From the NCBI RefSeq assembly GCF_026625725.1, contig NZ_CP113060.1, positions 310,001 to 374,000 of the forward strand: DNA of 64,000 nt, written 5' to 3'. Of this stretch, positions 16,092 to 26,298 are shown one piece after another. A model generated the notes under the pieces. It did no database searches, was not told where the DNA came from, and saw nothing but the letters and a program-made list of their open reading frames with translations. Source of the DNA: Pseudomonas sp. SL4(2022). GTDB taxonomy: Bacteria > Pseudomonadota > Gammaproteobacteria > Pseudomonadales > Pseudomonadaceae. A program made the translations under genes and the position numbers. Positions within the stretch are counted from its first letter, which is position 1, and the number at the start of each line of letters is the position of its first letter.

Positions 16092-18494
16092 CTAACGCAG
16101 ACAGCGCGGATCTCCCCGTCCCTGCACAGCCGCCAGCTCCTCAGTGCTGAGCAGCGCCGTAACGGGCGTGTCCAACAGCGCGGAGGCAGCCTGCAGCACA
16201 TGCGCCCAACTCGCCTGATTGGCGAACAGCATGCCGGCCTCATCCAGCGTGCCCCCCCGATTACGGTAGCCCAGCACGCGGCTATTGCGCGCATCACCGA
16301 GGATTGGCCAGAGGTGCCCACGCGCCACTTCCGGGCGCATATGGGTCAGCAACACGCGCCGCACGCAGGTGCCGGGGAACAGCTGTTCAACCTGCGCGGC
16401 GGTAGCAACCGAGGCCTCTTCCCAGGCATCGCGCGGCGCGCGAAAACGACCGGGCTCCTGCACGTAAATCAGACGCCAGGGATAACCGGCCGTGCTCAAA
16501 CGAACAGCCGCGCGCTGCATGGCCGTCAGCTGGTAACTGCCACTGGCAATCAGCAGCAGCGGCTGTTCGCCCGCGTGCTCAGCCAGCACCAGGGCTCCGT
16601 CGCGGGCCAGCTGTTCGGCTTGTGCGGGGCTAAATACGCAAGGCTGCTCACGCTTGGCAATCACCAAGCAGGCCAACTGGCCGCGCGCCTGATAGATGCC
16701 CGGCAACAACGCCAGTACCGAGTTGTGATCAGCCGGTAACAATACCCGCAGCATGTCACCCATCTCGCCAAGCAGGGCCTCGCAGAACGTGGTGTCCTGA
16801 TGCGACTGCTGATTCTTGCCGTTCTCCCAGGTGTGCGATGTCGCCACCAGCGGCCAGCCTAGCCAGCCGGCAGGCCGCCCCACTTCCTTCTGCTGACGGG
16901 CAAAGATGATGCGTTGGCGCACGGCACCGAGCATCTTCACGCAGAAGGCTTCGTAACTGGCCACCAGATTCAAGCCGCCCTGATTAGCCAGGCAGGCGGA
17001 TACCACCGCCTCCTCATTGAGCGCCGTGATAATCGCGCCATCCACAGCCTCCAAAGCACTTTCCGGCGCGGTGACACGATGCTTGAGCGCGTTGAGCACG
17101 CCGCCCAGGCGGTTGCTGGCCAACTCATCGGGATTACCAACCCGGGGGCGCAAGTGCGGATTGGCCTGCACCAGATCGACAAAGAAACGATCCAGCGCCA
17201 GCATCGGCGAGCAGGCGTGCTCCTGATAGTGCAGGATTGGCAAATGTGGCAACGGTGGGTGGCGCTGTGCCAAGGGGCTATCCCGCTCCAGTGCACGCGT
17301 GCCTCGGGCAGCAAACAGCGCGCAGGCCGCGCGGAGCTCATGCGGGGCAACCCACAGCTGCGCTGCATGCTGATTGAACAGTGCGCGGGCCACGGCATCA
17401 CAGTGAGGGCTGGCCGGCAAGGGCAGGTTATGCGCCGCATTGCTACCGGCCCCGTAGAAGCCGAAGCCCTTGACGGTCTCGGCAATGCCGTAAGGCATCG
17501 GCAGTGGGTAGTTCAGCACGCCATCGTGCAGCTCTTGTACCCGCCGCCCCAGGCGCTGTTCCATGTCCCATAGGGCACAGACAAACGCCGCCGGGTCGCG
17601 GCCATCGAAGCTCAACGGGTCAAACCCACAATGGCGCAGGCGCTCGCGGAAATTGTCGAGTCCCGCCGGCGTCGCCAGCTCCGTGCGCTGCTCGATGCGC
17701 CGGCCGTTGGCAATCATCACCGGCAAGGCCACGCCACAATCCTCGGCCCGCCACCAGCGCGGCATCCAGTCACTGCCACGCTGCTCCTCAGCGGCTCCAT
17801 CGGAGAGAAAAGCCACCAGCTTCTCACCTGGCAGTGGCAGATGGGCGTATTGCAACTCGGCAAACCCCAGGTAACCACCTTCGGCGATTCCGCCCGCCGT
17901 ATGCGGGTTGACGTGGCTGCCCAGCGGCGCGCTGACCTGACCGGCCGAGTTCTGCACATAACTGTAGAAGTCCGCCACCAGCTGACTCATCCCCGCCTCG
18001 TCACAGGGGTAACGCGCGGCCTGCTCCGGATGCTGATTGGCTGTCAGCAGATTGAGCGCCTCGATGGCCGCCACACAGTGGCCCTGCCCCATCAACCAGC
18101 CGCGGGTTTCCCCGGTCAGGTTATTCAGCGCCAGATAGCCGGCGTAGGCCGGCACCATGTTCAACGCACCCCCGGTATGGCCTTCGGGGGTGATCTTGAA
18201 ATCCCCAGCCGCCAGCTCTTCACCGTCAAGGCGCACACGCAGGGCATAGGTCATGTGCACCACCAGCCACAGGCCGGCAGCGGTCAGCCGATCGAGTGCA
18301 TGAAAGTGTCGATAGACCGTCGCCAGATCGGCCTGCTGGCCCGCCTGCACCAGTTGATGGGCCAGCCGGTAAACCGCCGCACAGGTCTGCGGACTATGCT
18401 GTAACGGGCCATAGCCGCGCTGCCAGGCCGCAAAGTCCGGCTGCATCCGGGCATGTTCAGCCAACTCGCTGGCACTGGGAAATAGCTGAGTCAT
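16092..18494 (-). CDS. Phosphoketolase family protein (divergent xylulose-5-P/fructose-6-P phosphoketolase)
   Basis: Phosphoketolases split xylulose-5-phosphate or fructose-6-phosphate to acetyl phosphate using thiamine diphosphate. The 800-residue length and order of landmarks fit: the His motif in TPEGHTGGALN, GQGH (counterpart of the usual GPGHGG), EGGYLGFAELQYAH (EGGELGYAL), SDGAAEEQRGSDW (GDGEAETGPL), GNPDELASNRL and SHQDTTF, which keeps the catalytic His. Many of these motifs are altered from canonical Xfp, so it belongs to a distant branch. No acetate kinase or phosphotransacetylase gene is nearby. A 41-residue gene follows and a broken metallo-hydrolase gene diverges from it. Confidence 0.8.
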   Translation of the reverse strand: MTQLFPSASELAEHARMQPDFAAWQRGYGPLQHSPQTCAAVYRLAHQLVQAGQQADLATVYRHFHALDRLTAAGLWLVVHMTYALRVRLDGEELAAGDFKITPEGHTGGALNMVPAYAGYLALNNLTGETRGWLMGQGHCVAAIEALNLLTANQHPEQAARYPCDEAGMSQLVADFYSYVQNSAGQVSAPLGSHVNPHTAGGIAEGGYLGFAELQYAHLPLPGEKLVAFLSDGAAEEQRGSDWMPRWWRAEDCGVALPVMIANGRRIEQRTELATPAGLDNFRERLRHCGFDPLSFDGRDPAAFVCALWDMEQRLGRRVQELHDGVLNYPLPMPYGIAETVKGFGFYGAGSNAAHNLPLPASPHCDAVARALFNQHAAQLWVAPHELRAACALFAARGTRALERDSPLAQRHPPLPHLPILHYQEHACSPMLALDRFFVDLVQANPHLRPRVGNPDELASNRLGGVLNALKHRVTAPESALEAVDGAIITALNEEAVVSACLANQGGLNLVASYEAFCVKMLGAVRQRIIFARQQKEVGRPAGWLGWPLVATSHTWENGKNQQSHQDTTFCEALLGEMGDMLRVLLPADHNSVLALLPGIYQARGQLACLVIAKREQPCVFSPAQAEQLARDGALVLAEHAGEQPLLLIASGSYQLTAMQRAAVRLSTAGYPWRLIYVQEPGRFRAPRDAWEEASVATAAQVEQLFPGTCVRRVLLTHMRPEVARGHLWPILGDARNSRVLGYRNRGGTLDEAGMLFANQASWAHVLQAASALLDTPVTALLSTEELAAVQGRGDPRCLR

Positions 18495-18621
18495 ATGCGG
18501 CTCCGATAGTTTTGTTCAGCTTAGAGCGCGAGATACAGGCAGATGCTGACCTGAATCACCCCCCGGTTACCTGATGGGACAGCCTTAAGCGCCACCCATT
18601 CAACTTGCTCAAGGATTAGCC

Positions 18622-19989
18622 AAGGCCCTGCTCAACTTCCTCGGCGCAATTCAACAAGTCACCAGTCCCTGCTACCTGATCGAAAGCCGCGACGACGCGC
18701 GGGGATTGTTCGACTGCGGCATCCGTCAGGGCCACCGCCGAGAGGAAGACGGCAACCGCGCGCCATTTGCCTTTGACCCGCACAGTCTGGGCGCCGCGGT
18801 GATTTCTCATGCGCATATTGACCACACCGGCCTGCTGCCAAAACTCACGGCTGCGGGCTATCGCGGGCCAATCTTTGCCACCGATGCGACCTGTTAGCTA
18901 ATGGAGTTGATGCTGCTCGACGCCGCGTTTCTTCAAGAGAAAGACGCCGAGTGGAAAACAAATGGCGCGCGCGTATGGGCAAGCGGCCCATCAGCCCGCA
19001 GTACACCACCGCCGACGCAGAGCAGGCGCTGAGCCAACGCTGACCGCTGCTGTATGGCGAAAGCCGCGAAGCGGCCAAGGGCGTCCACGTTACCTTTCAC
19101 GATGCCGGGCATATCCTCGGCTCGGCGATTGTCGAAATCGAAGTGCCGGACCATCACCTGACCCGCCGCCTGATGTTCTCCGGCGACCTAGGCAATACCT
19201 GCTCGCCGCTCATGCATGATCCGGCCATCCTCAAGCGAGCCGATGTGGTGCTGCTCGAGTCCAGCTATGGTGATCGCGATCACCGCTGCAGTGAGGACAC
19301 CCTGGACGAACTGGCGGAGACTCTGCAACAGCCCCATCGCAACGGCCGCACTCAGAACCTGATCTACTACTTCAGTCGTTTCTACCACGCAGGGCGTCTG
19401 CCACAGCAGAGCGTGTTTCTCGACAGTCCCATGGCCATCCGCGCCAACGTTATCTACTGCCACTATCAGGACCAGTTTGCCGCTGAAGACCGTACTGCGT
19501 TTCAAGCCTGCGGCAGCACGCGCATCGAGGACTGGCTACCGATCCTGCGTTGCACAGCAACAGCCGAGGAGTCGATGACCACCACCCGGATAAAAAGTGG
19601 CGCAATCATGATCGCGGGCAGCGGCATGTGCACCGACGGACGCATCGTCCCTCACTTCAAGCACAACCTGTGGCGTGATGACTGCCACCTGATCTACCCT
19701 GGCTTCCAGGCTAAAGGCACCCTCGGTCGCGCCATGGCGGACGGCGCCGAGCACGTTAAGCTTCTCCATCAGCGCATGGCCGTGAACCCCAAGACTCACA
19801 CCCTAGGCGGCTTTTCCGCACACGCGGGACAATCGCTGCTGATCAACTGGGTCAGCCACTTCGAGCACCACCCCGAACTGTACCTGGCGCATGCAGAACT
19901 GGAGAAAATGCAGACCCTGCACTGGCCTGCGCGGGCGCCTGAACTGGATCGCCAACATCCCTGAACCTGGCGAGCAAATTGCCCTCTGA
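18622..19989 (+). pseudogene. Beta-CASP metallo-beta-lactamase-fold RNA hydrolase, multiply inactivated
   Basis: Conceptual reading across lesions gives a beta-CASP RNase-like protein: LNFLGAIQQVTSPCYL, FDCGIRQG, the zinc motif SHAHIDHTGLLP, DAGHILGSAIVEIEV, FSGDLGN, LDSPMA, GSGMCTDGRI, GGFSAHA. Lesions seen: AAG at 18622 where ATG is expected (an AAGGA site precedes it); an in-frame TAG at 18895; a single-base loss near 18951-18958; TGA at 19041; loss of about ten codons at 19343 where the family has NVLIPAFAVGR; and a frameshift near 19920 before the true C-terminus (LNWIANIPEPGEQIAL, stop 19987). P. aeruginosa has an intact homologue at this place (PA3614). Confidence 0.85.
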
Positions 19990-20121
19990 TGCAGACCTGA
20001 GCCAGACAGCAAGTGAGCCTGTAGCCGGCCTAACAGCACAAACCTGCTGCTGCCGGCCATACTCAGGACATGGCCACCGCAGCCACAAGCTGTCCGGCCC
20101 GCAACCAGAAGGAGAAGTTGT

Positions 20122-21201
20122 ATGCCCTATGAAACGGACGATTACCTGTCCCGGCATTTTCAGATCAGTAGCATCGATCTGAACAGCAAAGTGGAAGAAC
20201 TGAGTAACCTGGTCACCCCGCCAGGCAGCCCCAACCTCAAGCTTTACCAAGAAATGCTGAGCACCGTGATCCGCATGGCACAAGCGGACCGCAGCCGCTG
20301 GGATGCCAAGATCATGCTGCAAACCCTGCGTGAGATGGAGCATGCCTTCAGCACGTTGGGGCAGTTCAAACGGCGGCGCAAGGTCACGGTCTTCGGCTCG
20401 GCCCGCACCCCGGGCGATCATCCGGTCTACCAATTAGCCCGTGACCTTGGCGCTACCCTGGCCAAACACAACCTGATGGTCATCACGGGCGCAGGCGGCG
20501 GCATCATGGCGGCCGCCCATGCCGGTGCTGGTCTGGAAAACAGCCTGGGCTTCAACATCACCCTACCGTTCGAACAGAGTGCCAACGCCACCATGCAAGG
20601 CAGCAATAACCTGCTGTCATTCCACTTCTTCTTTCTGCGCAAGCTGTTCTTCGTCAAGGAAGCGGACGGCCTGGTGCTCTGCCCTGGCGGCTTCGGTACA
20701 CTGGATGAAGCGCTGGAAGTGCTGACCCTGATCCAGACCGGCAAAAGCCCGATGGTACCGGTGGTACTGCTCGACCAGCCCGGCGGCACCTTCTGGACCA
20801 GCGCCCTGACCTTCCTCCAGGAACAGCTACGGGACAATGGCTATATCCTGCCCAGCGACATGCGCCTGATGCGTCTGGTGCACAGCGCCGAAGAAGCCGC
20901 CGAGGAAATTGCCCAGTTCTACCGCAACTATCACTCCAGCCGCTGGCTCAACGAGCGCTACGTGATCCGCCTCAACCATGCGCTGAGTGAAGAAGCCCTA
21001 CAACAGCTCAACCGTGAGTTCCGTGACCTGTGCAAACACGGCGACTACCAGCAGCAAGGGCATTGTGACTCCGAGCGGGATGAACCCGAGTTGTGCCACA
21101 TGACGCGCCTGGCCTTTGCCTTCAACGGCCGTAGCCATGGCCGCTTACGCGAACTGCTCGACTTCACCAACCAACCGCAGCATTGGGCACAAGGTGCCTG
21201 A
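20122..21201 (+). CDS. LOG family protein (lysine decarboxylase-like, nucleotide 5'-monophosphate nucleosidase fold)
   Basis: The LOG family hydrolyses nucleoside monophosphates to free base and ribose-5-phosphate. The 359-residue protein has a helical N-terminal extension of about 85 residues, then the Rossmann-like core with VTVFGSART, GAGGGIMAAAHAGA and the signature PGGFGTLDEALEVL (canonical PGGxGTxxE), and a long C-terminal extension of about 100 residues. This makes it nearly twice the size of plant-type LOG proteins. A strong ribosome binding site (AAGGAGAAG) precedes the ATG. Its immediate neighbours are the broken beta-CASP gene and convergent recX. Confidence 0.85.
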   Translation: MPYETDDYLSRHFQISSIDLNSKVEELSNLVTPPGSPNLKLYQEMLSTVIRMAQADRSRWDAKIMLQTLREMEHAFSTLGQFKRRRKVTVFGSARTPGDHPVYQLARDLGATLAKHNLMVITGAGGGIMAAAHAGAGLENSLGFNITLPFEQSANATMQGSNNLLSFHFFFLRKLFFVKEADGLVLCPGGFGTLDEALEVLTLIQTGKSPMVPVVLLDQPGGTFWTSALTFLQEQLRDNGYILPSDMRLMRLVHSAEEAAEEIAQFYRNYHSSRWLNERYVIRLNHALSEEALQQLNREFRDLCKHGDYQQQGHCDSERDEPELCHMTRLAFAFNGRSHGRLRELLDFTNQPQHWAQGA

Positions 21202-21280
21202 ACTGGCCTGCCAATCTCGCTCGCCCGCTCACGGCTGGGCGTGGCGCCGCGTTACGGGCAGTGCTTGGGCAGACAACAGT

Positions 21281-21312
21281 ACACACCAATGCTGCTGCAG
21301 TATCGGCGTGTG
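21281..21312. terminator. Imperfect hairpin between LOG gene and recX
   Basis: The sequence from 21281 to 21312 folds on itself with 12 of 15 pairs, the remainder being G-U capable on one strand. It lies between the convergent LOG and recX genes and is followed by an AT-rich stretch. It may act as a weak bidirectional terminator; the rest of the 184-base gap shows nothing recognisable. Confidence 0.35.
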
Positions 21313-21385
21313 AGCTTAATAAATAGAGGGGCGGTGAACGATGGAGCAGGCTGGCGAGCGCCTCGGTGCTGCAACCACAAGCGGG

Positions 21386-21850
21386 TTAGTCGTCCATCCC
21401 GCCGCGTAACAATCGGCCAATCAGGTCAGCGGGATACCCCCGATAACTAAGAAAGCGCCCTTGCTGAGCCCGCTCACGGGCATCACGGGGCAGCGCACCC
21501 GCAAACTTGCGTTGCCAGGTTTCCTGCAGCTGTTCACGCCAGTCGATACCGCTGTCACGCAAGGCCTGCTCGACATCGCCGCGCGCCAGCCCACGCAGGG
21601 TCAACTCCTCACGAATGCGCAACGGGCCATAGCCCGCACGCGCGCGGTAGCTGACGAACGCTTCGAGATAACGCGCCTCCGACAGCAAGCCCTCTTCCGC
21701 CAGGCGGTCGAGGGCACCGTCGATCAGCTCATCACTGGCACCCCGGTTGCGTAGCTTGCGGGTCAGCTCGACCCGGCCATGCTCACGCCGTGCCAACAGA
21801 TCCATGGCGGCACGCCGCACCGCGACGGGGTTATCCAGAGCGATGGACAT
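21386..21850 (-). CDS. recX: Regulatory protein RecX
   Basis: RecX binds RecA filaments and inhibits recombinase and coprotease activity, tempering the SOS response. The 154-residue protein is made of the tandem three-helix repeats typical of RecX, with the landmarks [15 protein letters not shown] (about residue 19), [23 protein letters not shown] (about 61) and [13 protein letters not shown] near the C-terminus. It starts 11 bases after the recA stop and is presumably expressed by readthrough from the LexA-controlled recA promoter. Confidence 0.95.
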   Translation of the reverse strand: MSIALDNPVAVRRAAMDLLARREHGRVELTRKLRNRGASDELIDGALDRLAEEGLLSEARYLEAFVSYRARAGYGPLRIREELTLRGLARGDVEQALRDSGIDWREQLQETWQRKFAGALPRDARERAQQGRFLSYRGYPADLIGRLLRGGMDD

Positions 21851-21861
21851 AGCTCAGTCGA

Positions 21862-22905
21862 TCAGACGTCGGCGTCAGCCAGATCATCAGCCGTGGAGTT
21901 AGCCTTGACCGTTGGGCTGGCGACAAGCAGCTTCTCGCGGATCAACGCTTCGATGGCGCGGGCCACTTCCGGGTTGTCCTCCAGGTACTTGGCCGAGTTA
22001 GCTTTGCCCTGACCGATTTTGTTGCCCTGATAGCTATACCAGGCACCGGATTTCTCCAACAGGCCGAGTTGCACGCCAAGGTCGATAACCTCGCCGTTGC
22101 GATAGATACCCTTGCCGTAAAGAATCTGGAACTCGGCCTGGCGGAATGGCGGAGCCACCTTATTCTTCACCACCTTGACGCGGGTTTCGCTGCCGACCAC
22201 TTCGTCGCCTTCCTTCACCGCGCCAGTGCGACGGATATCCAGACGCACCGAGGCGTAAAATTTCAGGGCGTTACCACCCGTGGTGGTTTCCGGACTGCCG
22301 AACATCACACCGATTTTCATGCGAATCTGGTTGATGAAGATCACCAAGCAGTTGGCGTTCTTGATGTTGCCGGTGATCTTGCGCAGTGCCTGGCTCATCA
22401 GACGCGCCTGGAGGCCAACGTGCATGTCACCCATCTCACCTTCAATCTCCGCCTTAGGCACCAGGGCAGCCACCGAGTCGACGATGATCACGTCAACAGC
22501 ATTGGAACGCACCAGCATGTCGGTGATTTCCAGGGCCTGTTCGCCGGTGTCCGGTTGCGACACCAGCAGGTCATCGACATTAACGCCGAGTTTGCCGGCA
22601 TAGTCCGGGTCGAGCGCATGTTCGGCGTCGACGAAGGCGCAGGTGGCGCCGAGCTTCTGCGCTTCGGCAATCACCGACAGGGTCAGAGTAGTTTTACCGG
22701 AGGACTCAGGACCGTAGATTTCCACGATTCGGCCTTTCGGTAGACCGCCAATGCCCAGCGCGATGTCCAGACCCAGCGAGCCGGTGGAGATGGCCGGAAT
22801 CGCCTGACGATCATGATCGCCCATGCGCATCACTGCACCTTTGCCGAATTGCTTTTCAATCTGGCCCAGGGCTGCCGCCAAGGCGCGCTTCTTATTCTCG
22901 TCCAT
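21862..22905 (-). CDS. recA: Recombinase RecA
   Basis: RecA forms ATP-dependent filaments on single-stranded DNA for strand exchange and stimulates LexA self-cleavage. The 347-residue protein has Walker [10 protein letters not shown] (about residues 66-74), Walker [13 protein letters not shown] (about 140), the L1/L2 DNA-binding loops ([40 protein letters not shown]) and an acidic C-terminal tail. A LexA box at 22953-22968 lies 48 bases upstream of the start codon, so it is SOS-regulated. recX follows immediately. Confidence 0.98.
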   Translation of the reverse strand: MDENKKRALAAALGQIEKQFGKGAVMRMGDHDRQAIPAISTGSLGLDIALGIGGLPKGRIVEIYGPESSGKTTLTLSVIAEAQKLGATCAFVDAEHALDPDYAGKLGVNVDDLLVSQPDTGEQALEITDMLVRSNAVDVIIVDSVAALVPKAEIEGEMGDMHVGLQARLMSQALRKITGNIKNANCLVIFINQIRMKIGVMFGSPETTTGGNALKFYASVRLDIRRTGAVKEGDEVVGSETRVKVVKNKVAPPFRQAEFQILYGKGIYRNGEVIDLGVQLGLLEKSGAWYSYQGNKIGQGKANSAKYLEDNPEVARAIEALIREKLLVASPTVKANSTADDLADADV

Positions 22906-22952
22906 TTAAGTCCTCACGTAATCAAGAAGGGCCAGCTAGCGGCCACCAACAA

Positions 22953-22968
22953 CTGTATAAGTAGACAG
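22953..22968. promoter_or_regulatory. LexA (SOS) box upstream of recA
   Basis: CTGTATAAGTAGACAG matches the LexA consensus CTG-N10-CAG with the expected AT-rich, TA-alternating centre. It lies 48-63 bases upstream of the recA start codon, the normal place for the recA operator. It predicts DNA-damage induction of recA-recX. Confidence 0.85.
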
Positions 22969-22995
22969 TATTATTCCACAGGGCAAGTCGTCCGC

Positions 22996-23508
22996 CTACC
23001 CCGCGCTTGGATTTTCTTGCGCAAGTAGGCGCAACAGCCCAGCCAATGCGGCCTCAACCGTTTGTCGGCGAACTTCACTGCGATCGCCGGCAAACTGCCG
23101 GCGCACGCTGAATAGGCGTTTACCATCGCCCCAGGCCAGCCAGACCGTGCCCACCGGTTTCTCCGCCGAACCACCATCCGGCCCCGCGACACCGCTGACC
23201 GCTACCGCATAACGCGCACCGCTATTGGTCTGAGCGCCACACACCATGGCCTCAACCACTTCCTGGCTGACGGCACCAACCGTACCGAACAACGTCGCCG
23301 GCACATCGAGCTGCTTAGTCTTCTGCGCATTGGAGTAGGTGACATAGCCGGCTTCAAACCAAGCCGAACTGCCAGGAATTCGAGTAATCGCTTCGGCAAT
23401 GCCGCCACCGGTGCAGGATTCAGCGGTGGTCACCTGAACCTTGGCGGCAAGCAGTTGCGCGCCCAAGTCGGCCGCCAGTTGGGTCAGGGCATATTCATTG
23501 GCAGTCAT
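22996..23508 (-). CDS. pncC: Nicotinamide-nucleotide amidohydrolase PncC (CinA C-terminal domain)
   Basis: PncC deamidates nicotinamide mononucleotide to nicotinic acid mononucleotide, recycling NAD after ligase and other NAD-consuming reactions. The 170-residue protein is the stand-alone CinA C-terminal domain, with VTTAESCTGGGIAEAIT (about residue 26), SNAQKTKQLDVP and VSGVAGPDGGSAEKPVGTVW. The N-terminal COG1058 domain of full CinA is absent, as in most proteobacteria. The start at 23508 was chosen at the first Met that precedes the domain. The gene lies upstream of recA and diverges from mutS. Confidence 0.92.
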   Translation of the reverse strand: MTANEYALTQLAADLGAQLLAAKVQVTTAESCTGGGIAEAITRIPGSSAWFEAGYVTYSNAQKTKQLDVPATLFGTVGAVSQEVVEAMVCGAQTNSGARYAVAVSGVAGPDGGSAEKPVGTVWLAWGDGKRLFSVRRQFAGDRSEVRRQTVEAALAGLLRLLAQENPSAG

Positions 23509-23586
23509 CTGCACTCCGGGGTTAAAGCCAGCCAGGCCGATACCGTACACTAGGCGCTTTTGCGATTCAGCCGGACAGTTAAAACG

Positions 23587-26160
23587 ATGAGCCAAAGCGA
23601 CCTCAGTTCTCACACGCCCATGATGCAGCAGTATTGGAAGCTGAAAAATCAGCATCCAGAGCAGCTGATGTTTTACCGCATGGGCGATTTCTACGAGATC
23701 TTCTACGAGGACGCGAAAAAAGCCGCCAAACTGCTCGACATCACCCTGACTGCGCGCGGCCAGTCCGCAGGCCAAGCCATCCCCATGTGCGGCATTCCAT
23801 TCCACTCGCTGGAAGGGTATCTGGCCAAGCTGGTCAAACTGGGCGAGTCGGTGGTGATCTGCGAGCAGATCGGCGACCCGGCCACCAGCAAGGGCCCTGT
23901 TGAGCGTCAGGTGGTGCGCATCATCACACCCGGCACCATCAGCGACGAAGCGCTGCTCGACGAGCGCCGCGACAACCTGTTGGCTGCGGTACTGGGCGAT
24001 GAACGCCTGTTTGGGTTGGCCGTGCTGGACATCACCAGCGGCCGCTTCAGCGTGCTGGAGATCAAGGGCTGGGAAAACCTGCTGGCCGAACTTGAGCGCC
24101 TGAATCCGGTTGAACTGCTGATTCCCGATGATTGGCCGCAGGACCTGCCCGCCGAGAAACGTCGCGGCTCGCGTCGTCGTGCGCCCTGGGACTTCGAACG
24201 CGACACGGCACACAAAAGCCTGTGCCAACAGTTCGGCACTCAGGACCTCAAAGGCTTTGGCTGCGAGAGCCTGACCCTGGCCATCGGCGCGGCGGGTTGC
24301 CTGCTCACCTACGCCAAGGAAACTCAGCGCACGGCCCTGCCCCACCTGCGCAGCCTGCGCCATGAGCGCTTGGACGACACGGTCATTCTCGACGGTGCCA
24401 GCCGACGCAATCTGGAACTGGATATCAACCTGGCCGGCGGGCGCGAGAACACCCTGCAATCGGTGGTAGACCGCTGCCAGACCGCCATGGGCAGCCGCTT
24501 GCTCAGTCGTTGGCTGAATCGCCCACTGCGTGATCGGGCCGTTCTGGAAGCACGCCAAGAGTCGATTGCCTGCCTGCTGGAACGCTACCGCTTCGAGACG
24601 CTACAGCCGCAGTTGAAAGAAATCGGCGACCTAGAGCGCATCCTCGCCCGTATCGGCCTGCGCAATGCACGCCCGCGCGATCTGGCACGCCTGCGCGACG
24701 CCCTCGCCGCCCTGCCCACGCTGCAGATGGCCATGACCAACCTGGAAGCGCCGCACCTAGCTGAGCTGGCGAGCGTGGTAAGCACCTACCCGGAACTGGC
24801 CGAGCTGCTGACCCGTGCCATTATCGACAATCCGCCTGCCGTAATCCGCGATGGCGGCGTGCTGAAAACCGGTTACGACGCTGAACTGGATGAGCTGCAA
24901 TCGCTCAGCGAAAACGCCGGTCAGTATCTGATGGATCTGGAAACCCGCGAAAAAGCACGCACCGGCCTGGCCAACCTCAAAGTCGGCTATAACCGCGTGC
25001 ACGGCTACTTTATCGAGTTGCCAAGCAAGCAGGCTGAATCGGCCCCAGCCGACTATATCCGCCGTCAGACTCTGAAAGGTGCCGAGCGCTTTATCACCCC
25101 AGAGCTCAAAGAGTTTGAGGACAAGGCGCTGTCTGCCAAGAGCCGCGCCTTGGCCCGCGAAAAGATGCTCTATGACGAACTGCTGGAGCGCCTGATCAGT
25201 CACCTCGGCCCGCTGCAGGACAGCGCCGCCGCCTTGGCCGAACTGGATGTACTGAGCAACCTGGTTGAGCGCGCGCTGAACCTGGATCTCAATCGCCCGC
25301 GTTTTGTTGACGAACCCTGCATGCGCATCGACCAAGGCCGTCACCCGGTAGTTGAGCAGGTGCTGACTACACCGTTCGTGGCCAACGATCTGAACTTGGA
25401 TGATGACACGCGCATGCTGATCATCACCGGACCGAACATGGGCGGTAAATCCACCTATATGCGGCAAACAGCCTTGATTGTGCTGCTGGCCCATATCGGC
25501 AGCTTCGTGCCAGCGAAAAGCTGTGAGCTGTCACTGGTTGATCGCATCTTCACCCGTATAGGCTCAAGTGACGACCTGGCCGGTGGTCGCTCGACCTTTA
25601 TGGTGGAGATGAGCGAGACCGCCAATATCCTGCACAACGCCAGCGAACGCAGCCTGGTGCTGATGGACGAAGTGGGTCGCGGCACCAGTACCTTCGATGG
25701 CCTGTCGCTGGCCTGGGCCGCCGCTGAACAGCTGGCTAAGCTGCGTGCCTACACCCTGTTTGCCACCCACTATTTCGAGCTGACCGTGCTGCCGGAAAGC
25801 CAGCCGATCGTAGCCAACGTGCACCTCAATGCCACTGAACATAATGAGCGCATCGTGTTCCTCCACCACGTGCTGCCTGGTCCTGCCAGCCAGAGTTATG
25901 GCCTGGCCGTCGCGCAACTGGCAGGGGTGCCAAATGAGGTTATCCTACGCGCCCGCGAGCACCTGGCGCGCCTGGAAACCACCAGCCTGCCCCACGAACT
26001 GCCACCGACACAGCCTGGCCAGACAGCTGCGCCAATGCAAAGCGACATGTTCGCCAGCCTGCCGCACCCGCTACTGGAGGAATTGCAGAAGATCAATCCT
26101 GATGATTTGACTCCGCGCAAAGCGCTAGAGCTGTTATACACATGGAAAACACGCTTCTAA
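23587..26160 (+). CDS. mutS: DNA mismatch repair protein MutS
   Basis: MutS recognises mismatches and small loops and recruits MutL. The 857-residue protein has the N-terminal mismatch-contacting motif [11 protein letters not shown] (about residue 34), the lever and clamp regions, Walker [14 protein letters not shown] (about residue 616), Walker [17 protein letters not shown] and FATHYFEL. The C-terminus [15 protein letters not shown] is the MutS tetramerisation/helix-turn-helix region. I chose the ATG at 23587; an in-frame start at 23560 adds nine residues. The ribosome binding site is weak (GGACAG). It diverges from pncC across 78 bases. Confidence 0.97.
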   Translation: MSQSDLSSHTPMMQQYWKLKNQHPEQLMFYRMGDFYEIFYEDAKKAAKLLDITLTARGQSAGQAIPMCGIPFHSLEGYLAKLVKLGESVVICEQIGDPATSKGPVERQVVRIITPGTISDEALLDERRDNLLAAVLGDERLFGLAVLDITSGRFSVLEIKGWENLLAELERLNPVELLIPDDWPQDLPAEKRRGSRRRAPWDFERDTAHKSLCQQFGTQDLKGFGCESLTLAIGAAGCLLTYAKETQRTALPHLRSLRHERLDDTVILDGASRRNLELDINLAGGRENTLQSVVDRCQTAMGSRLLSRWLNRPLRDRAVLEARQESIACLLERYRFETLQPQLKEIGDLERILARIGLRNARPRDLARLRDALAALPTLQMAMTNLEAPHLAELASVVSTYPELAELLTRAIIDNPPAVIRDGGVLKTGYDAELDELQSLSENAGQYLMDLETREKARTGLANLKVGYNRVHGYFIELPSKQAESAPADYIRRQTLKGAERFITPELKEFEDKALSAKSRALAREKMLYDELLERLISHLGPLQDSAAALAELDVLSNLVERALNLDLNRPRFVDEPCMRIDQGRHPVVEQVLTTPFVANDLNLDDDTRMLIITGPNMGGKSTYMRQTALIVLLAHIGSFVPAKSCELSLVDRIFTRIGSSDDLAGGRSTFMVEMSETANILHNASERSLVLMDEVGRGTSTFDGLSLAWAAAEQLAKLRAYTLFATHYFELTVLPESQPIVANVHLNATEHNERIVFLHHVLPGPASQSYGLAVAQLAGVPNEVILRAREHLARLETTSLPHELPPTQPGQTAAPMQSDMFASLPHPLLEELQKINPDDLTPRKALELLYTWKTRF

Positions 26161-26298
26161 CGTTATTGCGCGCAAACTGTTAGAATCGCGCGCATTTTTA
26201 CGACTGCCCGACTTCAAGCCTGAGCCGTGGCCATTACCCCTAGCCTACTGAAACCCACACAGAACGGGGCAGGCTGGCGCCCGAGGAGAGAATCAGAG

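Noticed and set aside
19143..19964. Stand-alone 273-residue protein from the 3' part of the beta-CASP locus
   Set aside because: The open frame begins in the middle of the metallo-beta-lactamase domain, lacks the zinc motif, has no ribosome binding site and carries a deletion and a C-terminal frameshift; it is part of the pseudogene.
22996..24558. Apparent 520-residue protein extending pncC upstream through mutS
   Set aside because: The extension is antisense to mutS and lacks similarity to the N-terminal COG1058 domain of CinA; the stand-alone 170-residue domain is the normal form.
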